Of a DNA stretch of 64,000 bases, positions 44,210 to 55,295 are shown piece by piece (position 1 is the stretch's first letter; each line of letters starts with the position of its first letter). The DNA is from Alisma plantago-aquatica (Eukaryota; Streptophyta; Magnoliopsida; Alismatales; Alismataceae). Below the pieces are notes generated by a model. That model was not told the origin of the DNA and searched no databases. It saw nothing but the letters and a program-made list of their open reading frames with translations. Where the stretch lies: positions 262,226,001-262,290,000 of the forward strand of contig OY856414.1 in the NCBI GenBank assembly GCA_963693085.1. Reading direction: 5' to 3'. The position numbers were made by a program, and so were the translations under genes.

Positions 44210-46404
44210 TTTTTTTGTATGTCACCGAGATAATTTATTCACCCTGCTCTCGGGTTGCAGGCCAAAATAGGAGATACATATAAAGTAGGGGTCATCCTTT
44301 GTTCATTCCAGAGCTCGGCCAGAAAAAACGCTGGACATTGTGACCAAACTATGGAATCATTGACATTTCTGACCGCCTATTTGACAAGACAGTCAGCTAA
44401 AGCATTAGCACCTCGTTTGATGAAATGGATGTGCATGTTTGGCTTTCTTACTTTGAGGGCTTCGAGAGTTTCACCAAAAATCTTGTATTTAGGCATACTA
44501 TTCATCATGTTATTCAGAATGTCGCAGGCCAGTTTACTGTCCGATTCGACTCGCAACTCCTCCGGTCTGTGAATCAAAGCTTCAATACCCCTGTAGATAG
44601 CCACCAACTCAATGACTAAAACATCACAGCTCTTGACAGTTTGAGCCCCGGCTGTGATCCATCTTTGTTCAGCGTCTCTAGTTATGTAGCTTGTGGCTGC
44701 TCGACTCCTCTTCTTCTGCACAGAACCATCAACATTGATGGTGATCGTATTTGGCTGTGGTGACTTCCAAGTAGTGGCCGTCTGACTCGTAACATTAGCT
44801 GTTGGTTTTTGGAATGCATGCACGTTGTTCCTTGCTTTTGTAGCAATTATCCCTACAGTCGTCATAGGGGGGCAATTCTTGCCATTAAAAACTAGTTCAT
44901 TTCTGTACATCCACAAAGTTTCCACCGTGGTAGCAAACCAAATCGACCTAATCGTGCCCTCTTGTTTGTGCTTCAGGTTCCACGCAAACCATGTCTTCAT
45001 AGAATTTCCTAGATCAAATGTAATCTTCTGGCTGCTTGCTACATTTTGCCACACCTGTTGTGCGTATGGGCAGTCTTTCAGAACATGAATGGTAGTTTCT
45101 GCAGTTAGCCTACACCTGGGGCAATGTTGGTCTTCTGTAAACCTGCGTCTGGATCTATTAGAATTAGTCATCAAACCTTCATGCAGGGATTTCCACAAGA
45201 AAGTCTTCGTACGCTGCGGTATTGCAAGTTTCCATATTGTTGTCCAATTCCCAGGTGCGCGAATACATGTCTTATTAATCAACTCCTTATAATAGTTTTG
45301 GGTTCTAAAACGGCCATGGTTGTCATCAATATGACACCAAACATCTTCACTCCCGTTCAGAATCGGTGGCAGCATGTGTAAAATGGTGTTTGCTGTTTCC
45401 TCAGTAAACCAGTAATTTATGAAATATGTATCCCATTTCCCCTCGGAAGCCAACGAACTAACCTGCAAGTCTTTTATGTCTTCAGGAATGATGAGATGTG
45501 GCTTTAAAGAAGGTGTCTGTCTCATCTCCACCCATCTATCGTACCACACAGAAGTCGTCTTTCCATTAACAACAGCTTTAGCCAGCTTCACCGTCACGGT
45601 ATCCTTTTTGTCCACTATGTATTTCCACAATCGAGATCCAGTTCTTCTACCTCCATCCCGACGATGCATATACTTCCTGGTCATAACGTCCTTCCAAATG
45701 CATCTTGACACAGTAGTGAAATCCCAGATGATTCTGGCTAGGAGTGATTCATTCTACTGCCTCACTGGTTTAATGTTTAACCCTCCATGGTGCTTCGGTG
45801 CTACAACTTTTTTCCAGGCAATAAGACTAAGGCTTCTGCTAGCATTTGGACCTCCCCATAAGAAATTTCGGATGCTCTTGTCAATATTGTCACAAACTAA
45901 AATCGGAAGATGACTAGTTTGCATAATATGTGTGGGTATCGAGCTGATAATTGATCGAGCTAGGGTGGTTCTACCTGCAAGAGATAACGTGTGAGTCGTC
46001 CAAGAACTGATGCGTTGATCTATAGAATTGCGAAGGCTCAGATAAACAGCCTTGTTAGCTCTCTTGTGTAGGATTGGAGCACCTAGATGTCTCCCCATAT
46101 CCTCCGTCTCCTACAATTGAAGCGCTATCAGAATCTTCTTCTCAGTGATCGATCTGTGTTCTTCGAGAACTATACCGAAGATTTCTCAGAAGATAACCTT
46201 TGGCCAGATACCTCCCTGAATCATTTTATGCATTTCATAATAGATCTAGCATGATCCACTGATGCTTCGCTGAATAAGATAATATCATCTGCGAAACATA
46301 TATGGGTCAAATTTGGGCCTCTCCTCGTGACCAGCAACGGCTTCCAGCTGCCCTCGTCCACCAAAGTGCAAATGTCTTGGCTCAGACGTTCTAGGCATAA
46401 GACA
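44210..46404 (-). mobile_element. L1-type LINE insertion, 5'-truncated, 2.2 kb
   Basis: The insertion is present in the right H LTR and absent from the left. A T-run at 44208-44216 is the poly(A) tail seen from the plus strand. A perfect 16-bp target duplication AATAAAGAAAATACTT lies at 44194-44209 and 46405-46420. It carries the RT palm to the C-terminal RNase H of ORF2 on the minus strand. The 5' end falls inside the RT domain, as usual for target-primed insertions. The exact duplication, empty partner site and long open frame show it is fairly young. Confidence 0.95.
44240..46404 (-). pseudogene. LINE ORF2, C-terminal two thirds, broken
   Basis: The RT catalytic block HICFADDIILFSEAS is near 46280, followed by stops and frame slips at 46230-46100. 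The RT thumb is at 46098-45754 (GAPILHKRANKAVY, LSLAGRTTLARSI). A single TAG (45751-45753) separates it from 45711-44377, a 444-codon open stretch with the zf-RVT domain (IWKLAIPQRTKTFLWK; CPRC...H...C near 45120) and RNase H (INVDGSV near 44735; VIELVA; ESDS; KRGANALAD). A TAG at 44374-44376 follows and the frame continues to a TGA near 44242, about 25 bp before the poly(A). Both TAGs fit CAG. It lacks endonuclease and most of RT. Confidence 0.92.
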
Positions 46405-46420
46405 AATAAAGAAAATACTT
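46405..46420. repeat. LINE target-site duplication, right
   Basis: Second copy of AATAAAGAAAATACTT; the LTR sequence resumes directly after it. Confidence 0.93.
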
Positions 46421-46748
46421 AATTAATCTTTTCTTTTCTTATTGCTTTCTTTTTGCAACCTTGGACTCCTTGGTACCCAAGGAACCCAAGAGGCACGAAA
46501 TCCTCTTTGGATTTTCCTTCCAGAGGTTTCTACATATTTCTTTTCTTAAAAATTCAATTATCCATTTACTAATTGAATTTCCTTGTTATTTGGGCCCAAT
46601 AGCCAATAAAGCCCACAACACAATCATCAAGGCTATTGTAAACGAAATCCATTTATTTGAAGAAAATTATATCTTTAGTTTTTCAAATATCTTTAATATG
46701 AGAAATTACATTTCTCACCAGATAAACCCAAAATTTGGGGTTGTAACA

Positions 46749-48850
46749 AAGGAGGTGTAGATGGTGATCTTGAATTTGATCTTCTGAGGAGTGATGAAAG
46801 TAAGTAAGCTTGCATTCTTTAGGTAGGTTTTCATGGTGAATCTTCTCTTTTATGCTTAAATTCGGTCCCTCCTATGGTTTTGACCAATATGATATCAAAT
46901 CACCCTCTTTTCTATTTCTTTCTCTCTTATTCTCCATTCTTAGGGTTCATGAGTCGCAAGGAGGAAGAAATGGACTGATTGCTCAAAGTTTGATATTGAT
47001 TCAATGAGATCAGTTCTTGGGATACTTTTTTAAGGTTCTTGGAACCTTATGTGAGTGTATATCTCTCTCTCTTAAGTTCCATAATCATGTTGAAAGCATA
47101 AATTTATATGATTAAAATAATCATCATCCTTGCTTGCATTTGTATGTGATTGGGTGATCAATTGGGAAGATTTTTGCAAAATGATTTCTACTGATTTGTA
47201 TTATTTTTCATTGATTTGTATATGTATAGTTACTTATATATTGATTCCAAATCTATGGAAAAATTATGGATGGAGAACAATGTCATTTTACACATATTTT
47301 GCCTAAGATCAACCTAATGAATGTTATACTTGGAAATTGAGTTAACAAGTATAGAATCATGTATGAAGTTAATATGAATGGGTTCTTAACAATATTTTCA
47401 GATATTTACTAGAATTACATGAGTGATTAACATAAGAATTAGTATGATCATTTTAAACAGAGGTATTCTATGGCTAGGGTTAGTTTTGTTAAATTGGCTC
47501 AAATGAGCCAATAAATCATTGCACACTTGTAATTGATGGATGAATTGTGTTGAACAGAAACTAGGGTTTCCATGTGTGTGAATAGCCTTAATGAACGCAT
47601 GTACATCCCAATGATATTAGTGAATGATAAGGTTCATGTGATGTATTAAAGTAAATTGAATTCTTGAAATCCCCCAAAAATTCAATGTTAAGACGAGTAT
47701 GAGTGATAAAGCTAGAACTTTTGTTTAATCATGTAATGTGATGAAACAATCAATGACAGGTATTATTACTTCAATGAAGTTGATAAGTCTTATTAGTGAT
47801 GATTTAGACCTAGTATATCTATTGTAGTATACTTATTGACTAATGAGTAATCCCTACATGAATGTAAGACTTTTATACAGGTCAACATAATAATGAATTG
47901 GGAAGATGACTAAAGGTTAAAGAGTAATAAGAAGGAACCTTAATCTATAGTACTCCCTAAATTGGGAGTTTTTTAAAGAATATAATAATCATTGTTAATT
48001 AAAAAAATGGCATTAGAAGTCAAATGACATTGTACATGCATCTAAATATAATAGAAGAAATAGACAAGGGTGAAACAAATGTGTTTATGAATAATGATGG
48101 AATTTAGTGAAATAAGCATGAATACGACTTGTATCTATTTACTTTAAATATATTTGGGTTAGCCCAAATTAAATGAAATACACTTAAAATTATATTATGA
48201 AGGATTTTAATGAAAGAGAAACTTTATGCATTAAGTAAATTTTGAATGATTGTTCTAAGAATAGTAGTAGACATGATATCAAGGAAGTTATGACTAATGA
48301 TTACAAAATGAAGGAAAATGAAGGAAATTGATAGTCGGGTCTAACAACCTAATTATAACCCTAAAACAATGAACTGTGTGATGACATTGAAGAATGCTCT
48401 GAAATAAGGAATCGGGAATATACATAAGTATATTCTAATTCAATTACAAGATGAAGTTCAAGGATTTGATTCATAAGAATGGATGTTGGGATTGTAGATG
48501 TCTATAGAACACTTGTATTATAAGAATGGTCTAATCTGCAAATTTTAAATGAGATGACATATGTGTTGGATGGTAATCCTAACTGAAAAATGGTAAATAG
48601 TAAATGAGGAGTATTAAATATGTTAGGCACGTTTATGCTTGAGATTTATTCATATCTACAGAAATATGATGGAATAAGTATATGTTGCATGGTAAACTTG
48701 TTTTAAGTTTGATGAATGACACAAGATGTTTATATGCTTATATTATGTTGTTGCTAGTTCTAATGTCTCTATTAATATTTTATGAGAACTATGATATGGA
48801 ATGAATTGATATGAAAATGTTGAGATTGAATCAACATGCATTGATTATTG
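46749..48850. other. AT-rich sequence between H and K, nothing recognised
   Basis: About 2.1 kb with no frame above background, no LTR ends I can pair and no motif. A CTCTCTCTCT tract follows TGTATAT near 47057, reminiscent of the promoter region in the E2 and J LTRs, so it could be a piece of a plus-strand LTR. Confidence 0.4.
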
Positions 48851-51800
48851 TGATGTCCCCAGATTTTTCAAAGCCTTGACCAAGTGTGTTGCATCCAAAT
48901 TGAAACCCTCACCTTAGCAATCCCAATTCAAACACTGCACACCAGTAAAAGAAGAAGAAAATTGGAGGAAGTCAGAAGGAAATAACATTAGCACATGCAC
49001 ATAAATAGGAACAAAACCATAAAACACATGTTCACCATTCAACATATAATTATAAAATGAATTATTACAAATTGATAATACACATTGAATAGTAAACTTT
49101 TACATATGCATGTATTACATCTACAAAAAGAGATTTAGACAATAGGTCCACCTGTACGTCTGCTCGCCACACAACTCTCAACTATCCTGGTGTTCAAGAT
49201 CATATGTCCACATCACCTAAACAAAACATTACATGTGGTACGTGTCAGCACAATATTTTAAAATATTGTACTGAGTATGCCTACATGTCTTTTATATACC
49301 TCTCATTACTGTGACTTGGCAATATGATAAAACTAGTACTTGGTAGAAACAAAAGAATTATAATAAAATTATACTTGAATAAAGCTATTTTTATTAACAA
49401 AAGAGAACACATATTTTAGGTGCATTTTCTATTATATCATCCATGCAGTGACCGCCAAAGTTCGAATGCACTGAAGGTCTTATGATTGACTACCACATAT
49501 TTGGATCATTTTATAATATGATCATACTACCAAAGAGTTGGATCACTTTCAAGTACTTGATTACCAAAGAGTTGAAGCACTTTATTTTCCAACACTTGAC
49601 TACCAAAGAGTTGAAGTGCTTAGATATAATGGAACAAATATATTATGTTTCATGTGTCCATAGCCATAAGTATGGAAAACCAAACAAGATATCATACAAG
49701 AACAATCATTTCATCCAATATCATATGCCAAGTATTTTACTACACATATAATACATATAATAATCCAAGTAAGAGGTAAAGCGTACCTTCAACCAAGATA
49801 ACATAATCATCAGATTTCCCTCATTTTAACTACAACTCTTGGTCAAACCTGATAAAGACAAGATTACATGTATCATCATCAGATTCTCATCATCTATCCT
49901 AATTATGCCCAGTTTAGGGTTTTACTTAGTCACTAGGATATTCCCATCACTATTTCTCAACTTGTCTTCTCGTATTATGTGTTGGATAAGTATGGATCAT
50001 CTGAATATATCGTTGAATGCAATTATATGCATATATTAACCTTATGTCACATTCATTAATCCAATTAAGGTTTCAAACCCATATATTAGGAGGAACATCA
50101 TATTAACATGAGTTACATGTGTCAAACTAAACTAGAAATTACTAATATAGATGTAAGTACTGATATGAGCTTCTATTGATATTTCCATCATTTATTGGTT
50201 ATCAATTTATTTATTACATTTTATTTAGTGTTATTATCCCAAAATAGCTAGATGAATCATTTTATATAACTTCGTGCTTCAACATTATAATCTATGACAT
50301 AAGATGCATTATAAACATGATAATGGATTTAGTGACATATTATCATAATTTTAGGCCATCGTTTGATATTTATTATTCATGCAACATGCATAATGTATCT
50401 TACCTAATATCACTAAGATTTAAGCATCAAAAGACTGGTATTATGCTCTCATATTGTTCAACTGAGTAGTCTAAGAATTTCAATATATTGTTTGCATTTT
50501 TCTAACATTCATGCTAATTTGTACGAAGTATGCAAGAACTGAGTAATTTACTAGATTTTTGGGTATATTAACCTTTTTCTGGTCAAGGATGGGCCGATGT
50601 GGTAGTCTCTGTTTGCTCAGCTGGTGTGGGTCATACTCCTCAAATGTCTATATGCCTCTTCTTCTCTGGTCTGTTTGAGGAAGGCCGACCGGTCTAAGAT
50701 TTGAACCAGGTCTACCTTATTCCTTTGTTGCATTCTCTGTCTTAGGTACGAGTCCACACGACTCTATTTCAAGGTTTCCGTCATGATTGTGACTTCTGTC
50801 TGGTGATAAGTAGATCTACAACACTCTTCATTGGCTACTATGGCTACTAATATCTCATCTGAAGTCTTCCAGACCTTTATAGTCCATCTAGCCTCCATTT
50901 TCACTTCTGGGTCTCATCCTCCATGACTTTGTCGATGACAGTCTCCACTGCAGTGGTGGAAAAGGGGGACTCCACCTTCACATTCTTGAGGTTCATGGTT
51001 TTTCTTTTAGAAGCACCGAAACATCTACCTAAACTACCATGTGACTCTAAAACGTAGTGAGAGTACCTTCTTCTACCCCTCCGAACTCAGTCTCCATCTC
51101 CAGTTAACTCAGGTATGTCGACTAATGTCCTCACCACAGAAGGATAGGATAGAACTTGGGTTGGATTTTCCCAAATCCTACATTTCTTTCCACTTCTTCA
51201 AATTTGTCTATTACCATTCCTACCTTTGAGTTCTAACTCCAATCCACCGTCTATGAAGTGCGATGGAGAGCGGCAAGTGTCTAAGATTCGGTTCTTGCTC
51301 GTTCTTCACTCCCACACTGTGAGTAGTTGCTCATAATATAGTTTGCGATGTGGAGAGGACAAGAATACCAACTTCCCTCATCCCATTATCTAGGTCATTG
51401 GTGGAAGAGATGGTCCCGTCATAAACTACTCCACTACCTTGCTCTAACTGCAATGTAGGAGACAACATTACAGCCGTTGATCACCATCCAAGGGCTGGGA
51501 GTGCCCCACAAATAGGTCGGATTCATGGCTCTCATAATTCGACAATCACATACACAAGATTATCTATGAATGACTAGGATTTGTCCATGTAGACCCAGAC
51601 ACAACCAAGGGGCGTGTGACATCGATTAAAACCTAACGTAGGTCTATCAATCATCAACAATGCACATTATTTCACAACATTCAAACCTATATAACTTCTT
51701 CTACGAATATCCAATTGTCCTAAAATTTTAACCATAGCCTTATCACAACGCAAGCTATATTCTACTCAAATTTTGTTCCAAAATATCACTACTTGACTAG

Positions 51801-51926
51801 TCAAATAAATACCTCAAAAGGGAATAAACTTAATGATCAAAACACTAGCACTTTTAATATAATCCAAATAAATGAATCCAGTTATGTTATTAGACATTTA
51901 CGATTCTAAAAGTTCATTCTATGACA
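48851..51926 (-). repeat. K left (3') LTR (3,076 bp)
   Basis: It starts TGATGTCCCC and ends CTATGACA. It aligns with 62022-64000 as far as the window goes (window end corresponds to about 51130). It is about 320 bp longer than the right copy between about 48973 and 49293. A (A)CTACCAAAGAGTTG motif occurs four times at 49480-49620. The GC-richer 50570-51450 may be the leader region. Confidence 0.85.
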
Positions 51927-52233
51927 TCCTACACACCTTAAAGAAATTTCATCCTCAAAATGAAGTCAAAATCCAATCCATCACATCATATACATCTTAT
52001 AAGAAATTTTGTCCTCAAAATTAAGTCATCTCTTATTTTAAGAGAAACAAAATATATGCATTCATATTTAGGGCACCATTCTAGGTGCAACATATCGACA
52101 AACAAGATCTCCAGAACATATATGTACCACTTCTAGGAAGATTTTAAAAAAAAACTAGGGTGAAATAATCCAAACTAAGCTATCATGGTGTGACATTACT
52201 CTCATAGGGCTAAACCCATGTTATGTTCTTACC
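51927..52233 (-). other. K 3' interior with duplicated pol-end motif
   Basis: The minus strand shows GAGGATGAAATTTC (about 51940-51955) and GAGGACAAAATTTC (about 52003-52020), two copies of the motif that in chromoviruses lies just before the polypurine tract and LTR. J is inserted at 52234. Confidence 0.5.
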
Positions 52234-55200
52234 TATTATAACCTCAAATTTGGGTAAAATTGAACTATAAAATATGATGCATGAATTAGTTTGATAAATA
52301 ATCTTCCCCAATGGTATTACTGGTGGAATAATAATATGCATCATTCATATGGTATGGGTGCTTGTAGCATGAGTTAAAGTAATAAAAGGGATTTTGAATG
52401 TTTGGTGGTTTGCAATAATCCAATAAGGAAGGGAGTCCTAAAGTAATGAACGATTGATATTGTTAGATATCCAATTATGTGGAATTCTCTAGAAAAGAGA
52501 ATTATTGTGTAAAGAAATGTTAGTAGCTTTATAATTGTGGAACAATTGAATTATAGACTAGTTCCTAAAAGAAATATGATACATGGTGGTTTAGATAATT
52601 AAAATAGTAATCATCTAACCATTATTGGCAACACAATGTTTGCATAAACAATTAGTGTTATTCTGATGTAACTTTTGAATATTAACAAATATGACTTAGG
52701 AAAGATTTTGATGACTTTCCATGATATGAGGAATTATTAGTTTTAAAGATATACTAAGGAGAGAGATAAAAGGAACTATCTATATTGTGCATGTTTCCTT
52801 TGGATTACCAATGTCGTCATATGAAAAATCTATTAAATACTCTCTTTACGATAAAAGGGGAAAGTGGGACTCTTATGGAAGACCAACCCTATATATCACG
52901 ATAAAAAGGGAAAATCTTGGATTAAGTTATGGAATCATGGACATGATGGAGATTGGAAAGAAACTAAGGATGAGTGAGGAAACTCATACTTTTTGGAAGT
53001 ATGTCCCTTTGCTTCACGACCAAAAGAGAAGGCAAACCCATGCTAACGCTATATATATCTCTCCCAACCGTTCACCCCATAACGCTAATCACATAGACAA
53101 CCTATATTTATATTCCATGGGAGTCTTGGTCTGGGAAGACGATGGGGAATCCGTCCAGGAGGTCCCTGATGTCAGCTCTTCTGCCCCTCCAAACAACCAA
53201 GGATCACAGACTTGCAGTCGTTGATATTTGTAGCATGAACAACAGATGCACGAAAACCAAGCCTCGACTACTCAAAGGTATGTGGGTGAATGTAGAAGGT
53301 CTTTAGGAGATCCACAATACTCCTTCCTCTTCTTTTCAATGATGGGCACCCTCCTCGAAGCTTGCTTCAGCCTCACACCGTCTGTTGCTCAGCCTTATAG
53401 TAGTAGAAAGGAACCTTGGTTCCTCATCATGTTTGAATGAACCTAGGCTTTGGCCAGTTCGGAAAAAGTTAAGGGGGCCAAAGATGGAGGAAGTGGGGTT
53501 TTGCAGGAGTTCTCCTGGAACGACGATGGCGTCAGGTCTCGTAGATGGGCGGCCGAAAAACACAGTTGACGCACACCCATCACGAGGGGAAAGAAGGAGG
53601 GCTGGGAGCTTGGATCTAGGGGGTTTTGAAGAAGTCTCAGTCGAGATAGGACCAAGGAGTCACGGTTTCTCGAAGTTGGTCGCTCAGCCCGGCACCAGTG
53701 CCCCAAAGGCGCAGCCTGCGTGCGAGCAACGCAGAAGGGAAGAAGAAAACGAAGAAAATAAAAGGATATAGAGTCGATTGACACTTTTATCCCTGTCTGA
53801 CCACACAAAGTCTGAGGGTTGATACGTCTTTTGCCCTATTTCCGTGCAAAATTCCTGGTAAGTTGATAATATGGTTTAAATATGACGTGGCCTAATGCAA
53901 TTGGTCCAATAATGTTAATCTTGCAAAAATCATAGTAAATGATTGGTAACTCGGAATATAGCAAAATAATATACCACATTACTCAGAAAAATGAGAAGAA
54001 TCCAAATAAAATGCTATCATAACCTTATTATGCTCCATGTTCTAAAAGTACGTGTACTACATGTGTTGATGTGTTTAGTGTAAGGGAAAACCTAGATTTT
54101 GCTCAATCTAATGCTTAGATGGATAGGTTCGTTCATGTTAAACTAAAACCTGATCTTGCCCTGTATAATGAGTAAACCTTGATAATGTTGAATAATGGAC
54201 GATTCCATATTAGTAATCTTACATATGTTGTTTTAGGTTTTTGAAACCAATGTGGACATCTTGCTATGATCATAATACTAGTAATATGATTTAGTTTTCA
54301 CGAATAGTTTAATATGCTTAAGATGCTAATCAGGGTTTAACCTAACATGGATGATTGAGTTGTAATATCGGAAACCATGATATAATAGAATTAAGTTTTG
54401 TAACCCTGATCCTTAGTCCAAACGAGAGATAACCTAAACCCTAGTTTAGGAGCAAATCTAGATCTATTTAATGTAGCATGAATATATGGTGACACTTATG
54501 TAGTATGATTTGTTTTAGATACTTGTTGATTACATGCTTTGTTGCTTGGATGTTTGGAACATTCTTAAAGTATATGATGTTGTGCATGGTTTCTGCAATG
54601 GCATAAGGTACGTGGTTACATTTATGAATACATGTATCGAATTCTGAGGTTGCCGATGTTTCTCTATGAGATTGAACGGCAAATAAATATGCTTGATTGT
54701 TTATGTAGTTCTTGCAAATTATAAAGTTCCTATGAGTTCCATGTAAAATAAATAATAGTATTCTGAACCTTGGGTTAGACTGATCTTATGGGTAATGCAC
54801 ACGAGCCCCGGAGGGACAGCAATTACACCTGAGTTAGTTGTCCAGATATGGGTTAGAATATGAAAACAAGTTTATATTCTTATATGCAAGATAAAGATGT
54901 TTGCATATATGTTACTTGTGATTATTGTTTGAACCCACATACCAGTATAGAAATATACTGATCACGTATTTGTTTGTCGGAATTTTAGGTATCAGATATA
55001 CTTGATTCATGGACATGAGGGTACATATAAAGATGTTCAAGACAGTACAGTAATCATGAAGGTGTAGTCTTAATAGTTTATCTTTACACATGTAAAAGTT
55101 AATTCTATTTAAAAGTTATGTAACTCCTTAGAGGAGCTTTTTATGTAAACATGTAAATATTTGTTCATTAATGGAAATTGTTTACTATTCTGTATTATTT

Positions 55201-55281
55201 CTTGAATCTCATCCTGGAGTATATGATTAATGATCTGCGACTTTAAGGTCTTTTAGACACTCAAAAGTGTGAGTCATTACA
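52234..55281 (+). repeat. J 5' LTR (3,048 bp)
   Basis: It begins TATTATAACC (the partner has TGTTATAACC, so the TG was mutated) and ends GTCATTACA. A TATA box CTATATATAT is at 53049-53058, followed by a GC-richer leader to about 53800. Frames at 52787-53224 and 53385-53771 have no domain; the first crosses the TATA box and is not conserved as one frame in the 3' LTR. Confidence 0.88.
53049..53058 (+). promoter_or_regulatory. TATA box of J 5' LTR
   Basis: CTATATATAT followed by CTCTCCC, conserved at 58550-58559 in the 3' LTR. Confidence 0.6.
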
Positions 55282-55283
55282 TT

Positions 55284-55295
55284 TGGTATCAGAGC
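55284..55295 (+). other. J primer binding site (tRNA-iMet)
   Basis: TGGTATCAGAGC lies two bases after the LTR end CATTACA. Confidence 0.88.

Larger units (their letters stand above)
12449..46748 (-). mobile_element. H: minus-strand chromovirus remnant, host of nested elements A, C and a LINE
   Basis: The right LTR (21451-46748, TGTTAC...GTAACA, interrupted by insertions) is preceded on its inner side by a tRNA-iMet primer site at 21431-21448. The left LTR ends GTAACA at 17031 and is followed by a polypurine tract. Left and right LTRs share their U3/R part (14906-17031 against about 42415-46748 without the LINE) but not the rest. The interior (17032-21430) retains a recognisable chromodomain end and no intact frame. 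The 5 bp outside the two ends (ATTGG and AAGGA) do not match, so the ends do not come from one simple insertion. Confidence 0.75.
21451..46748 (-). repeat. H right (5') LTR, split by A (22039-41783) and by a LINE
   Basis: The LTR begins TGTTACGACC at 21451 and ends GTAACA at 46748, a 6-bp terminal inverted repeat. Removing A plus one duplication copy and the LINE plus one duplication copy leaves about 3.3 kb. 21451-22038 is the U5 end and 41784-46748 the rest. A partial duplication CATG(A/G)CACTAC.CGTA(A/G)GTAG occurs at about 21961-21983 and 22017-22037; A sits right after the second copy. Other contents: LTR leader ORF, TATA box and a LINE. Confidence 0.82.

Noticed and set aside
45089..45913. 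Plus-strand frames of up to 164 codons at 45089-45913
   Set aside because: Antisense shadows of the LINE ORF2.
52787..53224. 145-codon plus-strand frame in the J 5' LTR
   Set aside because: It spans the LTR TATA box, breaks into two frames in the 3' LTR copy and has no domain.
53385..53808. Leader frames on both strands in the J LTR
   Set aside because: Only the C-terminal part recurs in the other LTR and the N-terminal parts are in different frames.
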